Below, piece by piece: positions 6,709 through 13,557 of a DNA stretch of 15,762 bases. Origin of the DNA: Anaerohabitans sp036788095 (GTDB lineage Bacteria > Zhuqueibacterota > Zhuqueibacteria > Residuimicrobiales > Residuimicrobiaceae). The position numbers and the translations under genes are program-made. Each line of letters starts with the position of its first letter. Position 1 is the stretch's first letter. The stretch is taken from NCBI GenBank assembly GCA_036788095.1, contig DAIQOA010000098.1, positions 1-15,762 of the forward strand, in the 5' to 3' direction. The notes below the pieces were generated by a model. It ran no database searches. It saw nothing but the letters and a program-made list of their open reading frames with translations, and was not told the origin of the DNA.

Positions 6709-8394
6709 TCACTCGGTGGTGAACTGCGTTTCAATCACTTCTCCCAGTGCGTTATAACGGGCGTATCGCTCCTGATATTTTCGGCTGTTGTTCAGGTTCG
6801 GTTCAAAGACCTTTTCAAAACCGCTGCCCATGGCTTTCTGCGCGGCCTGGATCGATGGATATAATCCGCAGGCGGCCGCGGCGGCCATGGCCGATCCCAG
6901 AGCGCAGGCCTGTTCAGAGGCCACCACTTTGATGGGCATGGCGAGCACGTCGGCGGTCACCTGCATGACAAACGGCGATTTTTTCGCAATGCCGCCCAAG
7001 GCGATGACGCCGTCGATGCGCACGCCCTCCTGAATGAACCGTTCGATGATCTTTTTCGAGCCAAAGGCGGTGGCCTCTACCAGCGCGCGGAAAACACGCG
7101 GCGCATCGCTGCCCAGGGTCAGACCGATCAGCGCGCCCTTGAGAGCTTGATTCGCATCCGGCGTCCTTCGGCCGTTCATCCAATCCAGGGCCAGCACCGT
7201 CGAATCCTCGATCGCGATCTTTTCCGCTGCCAGGCTCAATTCCGGGATCAACCGCTCTTCGATTTTCTTTAACAGATTTCGCTTGGCCGACTCTTCGCAG
7301 TCGGACACGGCCATCAAAACGTTCTCGATCGGCCACATCAACAGATCCCTGAACCAGGCGTAAATGTCGCCGAAGGCGGATTGTCCGGCTTCCAATCCCA
7401 GCAGTCCCGGAATAATGCTGCCGTCGACCTGCCCGCAGATGCCGCGGACCAGTTTTTCGCCGGTCTTGGGTATTTCGCAGGTGATCATGTCGCAGGTGGA
7501 GGTGCCCATGACTTTGACCAGCATGTTTGGTTCGATCTCAGCGCCGACAGCGCCGTAATGCGCGTCAAAAGCGCCAACGCCCACCACCACCTTTTCCGAA
7601 AGCCCCAGGCGCTCAGCCCATTCGGCGGACAGGGCGCCGACCGGCACCTCGCCGGTAAAGGTTTCGGTATACAGCCGGCCGCGCAATCCTTTCAACTTGG
7701 AATCCAGTCCGGCTAAAAACGCTTCAGAGGGCAGGCCGTTCCAGGAGGCGTGCCACATGGCTTTATGGCCTGCCGCTGTTCGGCTGCGCTTCAAGGTCAA
7801 CGGATTGGTGCCGCCACATAACAGGGCGGGCAGCCAGTCGCAATGCTCCACCCAGGAGAAGGCGGCCTCAGCCACCCGACGGTCAGCCCTGAGCACATGC
7901 AGAATCTTGGACCAGAACCATTCGGAGGAGTAGATACCGCCCTCGTATTGGGTATAGTCCTCTCCTCCCCAGGTGCGGGCCTGATGATTGATCTCCTCCG
8001 CCTCTTTGACCGCGGTGTGATCTTTCCACAGCACAAACATGGCGTTGGGATTTTCCGCAAACGCCGGCATCAACGACAGCGGCACGCCCTGTTGGTTCAC
8101 CGCGCAGGGCGTAGAGCCGGTGGTGTCGACGGACAATCCTCTCACTTTGGCCGCTGAGCCGGCAGGGGCTTTCTTCAGTGCGCCGGTCACCGCCGCCTGC
8201 AATCCCTCGATGTAATCCAGAGGGTGCTGACGAAATTGATTCTTCATGGGATCGCAGTAAAGGCCGGCCTGCCATCTTGGATAGTAAAAAACCTCGCTGC
8301 TGATCTCCCGGCCATCCGCTGCATCGACGATCAGGGCGCGCACCGAGTCAGTGCCATAATCAACGCCAATAACCAGGGCTGTGTTTTTTTCCAT
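6709..8394 (-). CDS. araB: Ribulokinase AraB (FGGY kinase family)
   Basis: 561 residues, close to the 566 of the E. coli enzyme, which phosphorylates L-ribulose with ATP to L-ribulose 5-phosphate in the cytoplasm. The match to AraB is strong in several blocks: GVDYGTDSVRAL (10-21), YPRWQ, SVDTTGSTPC (88-97), NAMFVLWKDHTA (117-128), GIYSSEWFW (153-161), GAFDAHYGAVG (274-284, candidate catalytic base D277), KVMGTSTCD (294-302), GICGQVDGS, LEAGQSAFGDIYAWF (334-348) and LDWMNGRRTP (403-412). AAGGA lies six bases before the ATG. It sits 32 bases after the cytosolic mutarotase gene and 20 bases before the isomerase gene, all in one orientation. No araD (4-epimerase) is present in the window. Confidence 0.95.
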   Translation of the reverse strand: MEKNTALVIGVDYGTDSVRALIVDAADGREISSEVFYYPRWQAGLYCDPMKNQFRQHPLDYIEGLQAAVTGALKKAPAGSAAKVRGLSVDTTGSTPCAVNQQGVPLSLMPAFAENPNAMFVLWKDHTAVKEAEEINHQARTWGGEDYTQYEGGIYSSEWFWSKILHVLRADRRVAEAAFSWVEHCDWLPALLCGGTNPLTLKRSRTAAGHKAMWHASWNGLPSEAFLAGLDSKLKGLRGRLYTETFTGEVPVGALSAEWAERLGLSEKVVVGVGAFDAHYGAVGAEIEPNMLVKVMGTSTCDMITCEIPKTGEKLVRGICGQVDGSIIPGLLGLEAGQSAFGDIYAWFRDLLMWPIENVLMAVSDCEESAKRNLLKKIEERLIPELSLAAEKIAIEDSTVLALDWMNGRRTPDANQALKGALIGLTLGSDAPRVFRALVEATAFGSKKIIERFIQEGVRIDGVIALGGIAKKSPFVMQVTADVLAMPIKVVASEQACALGSAMAAAAACGLYPSIQAAQKAMGSGFEKVFEPNLNNSRKYQERYARYNALGEVIETQFTTE

Positions 8395-8426
8395 GTTCTT
8401 TCCTTTTTAACGAAGGATCGTCGCGG

Positions 8427-9467
8427 TTAAGGTTCGATAAAAAATTTGTGCATCGTGGCATGGTGATAGGTTTTGCCCGGATAAAGGAGACAGGATGGAA
8501 AGGAGCGGTGATGCACCGCATCGGGAAAAAACTGCGTCTCCAGGCAAAGGGCGCCATGCTTCGGATACACCGCACCGCCGGCGCCCTGCAAATTATCGAG
8601 AAAGTTGCCGGTGTACAATTGCACGCCCGGTTTGGTGGTCCACACCTCCATGCCGCGGCCGCTGGCCGGATCCACCACCCGGGCGGTCAGCACCAGACCC
8701 GCGTGGGCCCGCGCAATGACAAAACAGTGATCATACCCTCCGACCGCCTCGATATCCCGCCCGATCCTTTTGGCTACGGTGAAATCGAACGGTGTGTTGA
8801 ACACCGAAGCGACTCTGCCGGTTGGCAGCAAGTTTTCGTCCACCGGCAGATAGCTCGGGCTGTTCAGCATCAATTCATGATGGTGAATGGTCGAGCGGCC
8901 GGCGCCGGAAAAATTCCAATAGGCATGGTTGGTCAGATTGATCGGCGTGGTCCAGTCTGTAGTGGCCTGATAGTCGATCAGCAACTCATTTTTTTCATTC
9001 AGCGTATAGGTCACAACCACCTGCAGATTGCCGGGATACCCCTCTTCTCCATCCGGACTGAGGCCGCTGAGTTTGACGCCGGCCTGCGTCTGACTGGTGA
9101 ACGGCTCAGCGTCCCATAGTTTTTTATCAAATCCCTGCACGCCGCCGTGGAGATGAGTAATGCCCTTCTCATTGCAAGCCAAAGGATAGCGGCGGCCATC
9201 GATGTCGAAGGAGCCGTGTGCGATCCGGTTGGCGCAACGGCCCACCAGGGCGCCGAAATAAGGGTGATGGCCGAGATAACCCTGAAGGTCATCGAATCCG
9301 AGACACACGTTGTCGATGCGGCCCGAGCGGTCCGGCATGTTCAGCGCGATAAGGATGCCGCCATAGTTGGTGATTTGAGCGGTAAGGCCGTTGTTGTTGG
9401 AAAGAATAAAGTGATGTACCTCGCGACCATCCCCCAGTTTGCCGAAAACCAGCTGCTGCAAGTCCAT
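8427..9467 (-). CDS. galM: Cytosolic aldose 1-epimerase (mutarotase)
   Basis: 346 residues, the usual length for GalM, with no signal peptide (MDLQQLVFGKLGDG). The expected active-site residues are present: R81 in NRIA, H107 in LHGG, H181 in NLTNHAYW, D246 in GYDHC and E310 in CLETQ. These positions nearly match those of human galactose mutarotase. The enzyme speeds interconversion of sugar anomers so that kinases or isomerases receive the form they need. It is the first gene of the arabinose-type operon, with a near-consensus promoter at 9536-9564 and GAGG eight bases before the ATG. It is clearly related to the exported copy at the other end of the operon (shared ITNYG/VTNYG, LGFD.LQGYL and GEEGYPG blocks). 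In this context L-arabinose may be a substrate as well as galactose. Confidence 0.93.
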   Translation of the reverse strand: MDLQQLVFGKLGDGREVHHFILSNNNGLTAQITNYGGILIALNMPDRSGRIDNVCLGFDDLQGYLGHHPYFGALVGRCANRIAHGSFDIDGRRYPLACNEKGITHLHGGVQGFDKKLWDAEPFTSQTQAGVKLSGLSPDGEEGYPGNLQVVVTYTLNEKNELLIDYQATTDWTTPINLTNHAYWNFSGAGRSTIHHHELMLNSPSYLPVDENLLPTGRVASVFNTPFDFTVAKRIGRDIEAVGGYDHCFVIARAHAGLVLTARVVDPASGRGMEVWTTKPGVQLYTGNFLDNLQGAGGAVYPKHGALCLETQFFPDAVHHRSFPSCLLYPGKTYHHATMHKFFIEP

Positions 9468-9535
9468 ATAAAAACCTCAAAATGAATGACCAGTCAACGT
9501 AGAGGCCCGCTCTGGCGGCAAGCGCATCCGGCATG

Positions 9536-9564
9536 AAAGTAGTGGGAATTTTAAAAAATGTCAA
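9536..9564 (-). promoter_or_regulatory. Near-consensus sigma70-type promoter of the arabinose-type operon
   Basis: On the minus strand a perfect TTGACA (9559-9564) is followed by 17 bases and TACTTT (9536-9541). Transcription would start near 9529, giving a leader of about 60 bases before ATG 9467. A short inverted repeat TGAC-CA-GTCA lies in that leader at 9487-9496 and could be an operator half-site pair, but it is too short to claim. Confidence 0.72.
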
Positions 9565-9576
9565 GGGATAAATCTG

Positions 9577-9605
9577 TTGCTAAATTGGCGACCGAGTGTT
9601 ACATT
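9577..9605 (+). promoter_or_regulatory. Candidate sigma70-type promoter of pepF
   Basis: TTGCTA (9577-9582), a 17-base spacer and TACATT (9600-9605). The predicted start near 9612 leaves a short leader containing AGGAG (9624-9628), five bases before ATG 9634. Its -35 box is only 12 bases from the -35 box of the oppositely oriented operon promoter. Confidence 0.58.
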
Positions 9606-9633
9606 TACAGCGGACTTGCCAATAGGAGTATCC

Positions 9634-11502
9634 ATGAAAAAAACAGTTGAGGCTATGATCATGATCGCATTTTTAAGCGCCGGCATGCTGCAGTCGCAAA
9701 CGCGAGAGCGCGCTGCAGTTCCCCTCCGCCACACATGGAATCTGCAGGATCTCTACGTCACGGATGACGACTGGAGAAAAGAGAAGGAAAACTATGCGGC
9801 CCAGATACCGGCGCTTTCCGCATTTAAGGGAAAACTGTCCACCCCGGCGGGGTTGTTGCAGGGGCTCAAAACCGTCAGCGGGATCAGCAAAGAACTGGTC
9901 CGGCTGGCCAACTATAGCAGCATGAAATCCGATCAGGACACCCGCGATGCCGGCTATACGGCCATGCGGCAGGAGATGTCGCAGATCTTTACTGATCTGC
10001 AGACGCAGACGGCTTTTCTTGAACCCGAGATCCTCAAGCTGGGCCGGCCAGCGGTTGAGACCATGATCCATCAGGAACCGGGCCTGAGGGATTATAGAAT
10101 GTATCTGCTTGATCTGTTTCGGCGCAACGAGCACAAGCTTTCCGAGAAAGAAGAAAAATTAATCGCCGAAGCCGGACTCATGGCTGAAAGCCCATACAAC
10201 ATTTATTCGTTGTTCAGCAACGCTGAATTGCCGTATCCCCAGGTCACGCTGTCGGACGGCAGCACCGTGCTGGTGGACCAGGCCGGTTATCAACGCTATC
10301 GCGCCTATGCGAATCGCCAGGACCGGGAAAAGGTGTTTCAGGCTTTTTTCGCCGGTCTGGAAAAGTTCCAACGCAGCCTGGGCGCCGCGCTCAACGGTCA
10401 GATCAAGAAGGATCTGTTCTACAGCCGGGCGCGCAACTATCCCAATACCCTGGCCGCCTCGTTGGATGAAAACAACATCCCTGAGGCGGTCTATCTCAAC
10501 CTGATCAAGAACGTGAACGATCATCTGCCCACCTTTCACCGCTATCTGGCGCTGCGCAAGAAAATGCTCAAGGTGGACCAGCTCAAATACTCTGACCTCT
10601 ATGTGCCGGTGGTCCCGGGCCTCGAGCTAGAGTACTCGATCGAACAGGCCCAGGCCATGATCCAGGAGGCGCTCAAGCCTCTGGGCAAAGAGTATGGTAA
10701 AGTCATCGAGCGTGCGTTCAACGAACGATGGGTGGATGTATATCCCACCACCGGCAAGCGGTCCGGCGCCTACAGCAACGGCGACTCGTACGACGTGCAC
10801 CCTTATATCCTGATGAACTACAACGGCCAATACAACGATGTGTCCACCCTGGCTCATGAGCTGGGTCATTCCATGCACAGTTATCTGTCGAATAAAACCC
10901 AGCCGTATCCGACGGCCTCCTATTCGATCTTTGTCGCTGAGGTGGCATCCACTTTGAACGAAGCGCTGCTGATCGATCAGCAGCTTAAAAAGATCAAGGA
11001 CGACCAGGTTCGTCTTTCATTGTTAATGAATCATCTGGATGGCATCAAGGGGACGGTTTTTCGGCAGACCCAGTTTGCCGAGTTTGAATGGGCGATTCAT
11101 CAGCGGGCGGAAAGAGGCGAGCCGCTCACCGGCGAGGTGTTCAGCCGGATCTACGGCGACATTGTGCGCAAATATTACGGTCATGATCTCGGCGTCTGTG
11201 CAGTCGACGATCTCTACCGGGTAGAGTGGGCTTTTATCCCGCACTTTTATTACAACTATTACGTCTATCAGTACTCGACCTCCTTCACCGCTTCCACGGC
11301 TCTGGCGGAAAAAATAATCGCCGGCGAAAAAGGCGCTGTGGATCAATGCCTGGCCTTTCTGTCCGCCGGCGGTTCGGAATATCCCATCGATCTGCTGAAA
11401 AAAGCAGGTGTGGATATGACGTCGGCCGAACCCTTTCAAAAGACCATGGCGGTGATGAGTCGCACCATGGATGAGATCGAAAAGATTCTAGCCAAAAAAT
11501 GA
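9634..11502 (+). CDS. pepF: Oligoendopeptidase F-like zinc metallopeptidase (M3B) with a probable signal peptide
   Basis: 622 residues. The zinc-binding motif is HELGH at 408-412, with the third ligand probably E436 in FVAEVASTLNE. Other M3 features are the HTWNLQDLY opening (33-41), SNGDSYDVHPYILMNY (381-396) and the tyrosine-rich FIPHFYYNYYVYQYSTS (534-550) typical of the substrate-binding helices. PepF enzymes cleave short peptides, usually in the cytoplasm. Here the first 22 or so residues (MKKTVEA, then MIMIAFLSAGML) look like a signal peptide, which would place the enzyme in the envelope; the cleavage site is not crisp, so a membrane anchor is an alternative. AGGAG five bases upstream and the promoter at 9577-9605 favour ATG 9634 over the in-frame ATG at 9577, which lies in the promoter. 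No link to sugar use is evident. Confidence 0.93.
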   Translation: MKKTVEAMIMIAFLSAGMLQSQTRERAAVPLRHTWNLQDLYVTDDDWRKEKENYAAQIPALSAFKGKLSTPAGLLQGLKTVSGISKELVRLANYSSMKSDQDTRDAGYTAMRQEMSQIFTDLQTQTAFLEPEILKLGRPAVETMIHQEPGLRDYRMYLLDLFRRNEHKLSEKEEKLIAEAGLMAESPYNIYSLFSNAELPYPQVTLSDGSTVLVDQAGYQRYRAYANRQDREKVFQAFFAGLEKFQRSLGAALNGQIKKDLFYSRARNYPNTLAASLDENNIPEAVYLNLIKNVNDHLPTFHRYLALRKKMLKVDQLKYSDLYVPVVPGLELEYSIEQAQAMIQEALKPLGKEYGKVIERAFNERWVDVYPTTGKRSGAYSNGDSYDVHPYILMNYNGQYNDVSTLAHELGHSMHSYLSNKTQPYPTASYSIFVAEVASTLNEALLIDQQLKKIKDDQVRLSLLMNHLDGIKGTVFRQTQFAEFEWAIHQRAERGEPLTGEVFSRIYGDIVRKYYGHDLGVCAVDDLYRVEWAFIPHFYYNYYVYQYSTSFTASTALAEKIIAGEKGAVDQCLAFLSAGGSEYPIDLLKKAGVDMTSAEPFQKTMAVMSRTMDEIEKILAKK

Positions 11503-11518
11503 GCTAAATCAGCTTTTT
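11498..11518. terminator. Possible minimal bidirectional terminator overlapping two stop codons
   Basis: AGCT (11502-11505), a five-base loop and AGCT (11511-11514) are flanked by an A-run on the left and TTTTT on the right, so each strand ends in a U-rich tail. The four-pair stem is weak. It is the only terminator-like element between the convergent pepF and lipoprotein genes, whose stop codons are separated by one base. Confidence 0.28.
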
Positions 11519-12034
11519 CTCGTATTTGACTTTGCACTCGATGGTGAACTTGATGGTAAATTTCACCGGCGCCTGATTGGCGGTGCCGGTGAAATAGATC
11601 CGCGCCTGGTGATCGCCGTCCAGCAGCAGGTCCTCGAGCTCTTCCTCGCCCGCATTGCTGGTGTTCAGCGTCTGATCTTTGCCGGCGACGGAGGAGAGCA
11701 CCACATCGGCCATGCTGGCGATATCGGTCGGCGTCGAGCCGTCGGTGGGACCCACCTGCAACTTGGCGCTGACGATTTTCTGCGTCGCCGACCCGGTAAA
11801 ATTGGACACCAGATAGGTGACCTCTTCTATCTTGACCGATTTCAAATCAGAGAGGTACTTGTCGAAATCAGAGCTGGCCTCGGTGGCATCCACGTCGTTC
11901 TGCACGGCATAGCTGGTTCCGTTATAATTAACATTGAACGTTCGTTCCAGGGTGAGGGTAAAATCCTTGGTCAGCGCACAACCGGTCAAAGAGACCGCGA
12001 CCAGGAGCAACCCCAACAAAAACATCCTCTTCAT
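11504..12034 (-). CDS. Small lipoprotein of unknown function
   Basis: 176 residues. The N-terminus is a textbook lipoprotein signal, MKRMFLLGLLLVAVSLTGC, with lipobox LTGC and Cys19 as the lipidated residue. The rest is rich in Thr, Ser, Asp and Val, with alternating patterns that suggest an all-beta fold, and an acidic stretch EEELEDLLLDGD near 129-140. The C-terminus (FTIKFTIECKVKYEKK) looks like a closing beta-strand pair. No catalytic motif or family is recognised. GGAGG lies four bases before the ATG. The gene is 73 bases downstream of galK on the same strand with no clear terminator between, so it may be co-transcribed. Surface or periplasmic sugar binding is possible but not shown by the sequence. 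Confidence 0.82.
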   Translation of the reverse strand: MKRMFLLGLLLVAVSLTGCALTKDFTLTLERTFNVNYNGTSYAVQNDVDATEASSDFDKYLSDLKSVKIEEVTYLVSNFTGSATQKIVSAKLQVGPTDGSTPTDIASMADVVLSSVAGKDQTLNTSNAGEEELEDLLLDGDHQARIYFTGTANQAPVKFTIKFTIECKVKYEKKLI

Positions 12035-12107
12035 ACCGCCTCCATGTTTTGATAAGTGATGGATGATTAGCGCAATCGCCGGGAACCGTTTATACGGCGC
12101 AATGGGA

Positions 12108-13268
12108 TCAAAGATTCGATGCGACGCGATGGGCGCCTAGCGATGGCGTGCAGATATATACCTGCGGATGCAATCCAGTGCGGAAAGAATAAGCGGATTG
12201 GATCTGTTCGATGAACGCGTCCACCTGGTTCAATCTGACCAGATTGACCGTGCAGCCGCCGAACCCGCCGCCGGTCATCCGACCGCCCAGGCAAGCGGCG
12301 TGGGATCGCGCTAAATCCACCAGCAGGTCCAGCTCACCGCAACTCACCTCATAATCGTCCCTCAAGCTGTTGTGGGACTCGTTCATCAGCCCGGCAAAAC
12401 CCTGCAGATCGTCGGCCGCCAGGCAGGCCTGCGATTGTAGAACGCGCTGGTTTTCACTGATGACATGCCGGCATCTCTTTGCCACGTTGGCCGGCAATTT
12501 AGACTGCAGACGGTTGAACTGGGACAGGGAGACATCGCGCAGATGCGTGATTCCGGGCAGCTGCGCCTGGAGCAGGCGCACTCCCTCCTCGCATTCCGCC
12601 CGCCGTTTGTTGTACTCGGATGAGGCCAGCTCGTGTTTGACCATCGAGTTGCACACCACGATGCGCACCGTTTCCGATTTCAGCGGCACCTGAGAGAAAT
12701 CCAGCGAACGGCAATCGAGCATCAGCGCATGTCCACTCTCTGCGTGCATGGCGATAAACTGGTCCATAATGCCGCAGTTCATGCCGACAAAACGGTTTTC
12801 CGCTCGTTGCCCCAATAAGGCCAGCTCTTTTTTCTCCAGCGAAGCGTTGGCCGAATGCGCCAGAGCCAGGGCGGTCGCCATCTCGATCGCAGCCGAAGAA
12901 CTCAAACCAGAGCCCACGGGAACCTGACTGTCGATGAAAAGATCCGCGCCGGGTAACACCACCCCCTGCTTTTCCAGTTCATTGGCAACGCCCGCCACAT
13001 AGTCGCTCCAGTGATTGCGCCGCGATTGGTTGCTGTCCAGAGAAAAGAGAATGGTCTCCCGCATGTTCTCGGACCAAATCTGCAAATTCCGGTCATGGCG
13101 CGGAGCCACAGCCACCCGCGTATAAAAATTGATGGCCATGGGAAACACATACCCATCGTTGTAATCCGTGTGTTCACCGATCAGATTGACGCGTCCCGGA
13201 GCGGCAAACACCGTGGGTGTACCGCCAAAGTGGGACTGAAACTTGACCAGGATCGTTTCTTCTGCCAC
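12108..13268 (-). CDS. galK: Galactokinase
   Basis: 386 residues, normal for bacterial GalK. It phosphorylates alpha-D-galactose with ATP to galactose 1-phosphate in the cytoplasm, the first committed step of the Leloir pathway. The signatures are clear: GRVNLIGEHTDYNDGYVFP (25-43, with catalytic R26), the GHMP ATP-binding loop PVGSGLSSSAA (117-127), GIMDQF with catalytic D169 (166-171), and GGRMTGGGFGGC (328-339). The start is GTG at 13268, preceded by AAGG seven bases upstream; a nearby upstream ATG is out of frame. It lies 10 bases after the small membrane protein gene and follows an SGLT-like symporter, consistent with uptake and phosphorylation of galactose released by the GH27 enzyme. 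galT and galE are not in the window. Confidence 0.96.
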   Translation of the reverse strand: MAEETILVKFQSHFGGTPTVFAAPGRVNLIGEHTDYNDGYVFPMAINFYTRVAVAPRHDRNLQIWSENMRETILFSLDSNQSRRNHWSDYVAGVANELEKQGVVLPGADLFIDSQVPVGSGLSSSAAIEMATALALAHSANASLEKKELALLGQRAENRFVGMNCGIMDQFIAMHAESGHALMLDCRSLDFSQVPLKSETVRIVVCNSMVKHELASSEYNKRRAECEEGVRLLQAQLPGITHLRDVSLSQFNRLQSKLPANVAKRCRHVISENQRVLQSQACLAADDLQGFAGLMNESHNSLRDDYEVSCGELDLLVDLARSHAACLGGRMTGGGFGGCTVNLVRLNQVDAFIEQIQSAYSFRTGLHPQVYICTPSLGAHRVASNL

Positions 13269-13278
13269 AAGCCCGCCT

Positions 13279-13500
13279 TCATTTGCCGGAACGATGGTTC
13301 TGCCAGGAGGGAATTAAAAAGAGCAATCCGGAAAACAGCATCACCACCCCCCACCACAGGCTGGGATTGAGATGAGCCATAGCTGTGGCCGTTTCCGGAT
13401 TAAAGACAAAATAGATGCCCATGCAGGTGATGATCAATCCCAGCACCGTAAGCATCAGGCCGACGAAAAACCATATGGAGAGCATTTTGGATTCTGACAT
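13279..13500 (-). CDS. Small two-helix membrane protein between symporter and galK
   Basis: 73 residues with AAGGAG eight bases before the ATG. Two hydrophobic segments are visible, about 8-33 (WFFVGLMLTVLGLIITCMG region) and 48-65 (LWWGVVMLFSGLLFLIP), joined by a short loop FNPETATAMAHLNPS. The basic tail QNHRSGK suggests both ends face the cytoplasm. No known family is recognised. It is wedged between the symporter gene (57 bases upstream) and galK (10 bases downstream), so it is very likely translated with them. By analogy with YjcH beside ActP and YhdT beside PanF, it may be an accessory partner of the symporter, though it does not resemble those proteins in sequence. Confidence 0.82.
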   Translation of the reverse strand: MSESKMLSIWFFVGLMLTVLGLIITCMGIYFVFNPETATAMAHLNPSLWWGVVMLFSGLLFLIPSWQNHRSGK

Positions 13501-13557
13501 GATCAGGACTCCTTGCGATTACCCGCGATCGAATGACGGACTCGTAAGCCGGAAACT

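Noticed and set aside
8427..9467. Suspected loss of the catalytic glutamate in the cytosolic mutarotase (TTKPG instead of TTEPG)
   Set aside because: Counting from the C-terminus of the human enzyme places the catalytic glutamate in CLETQ, which is intact here at E310.
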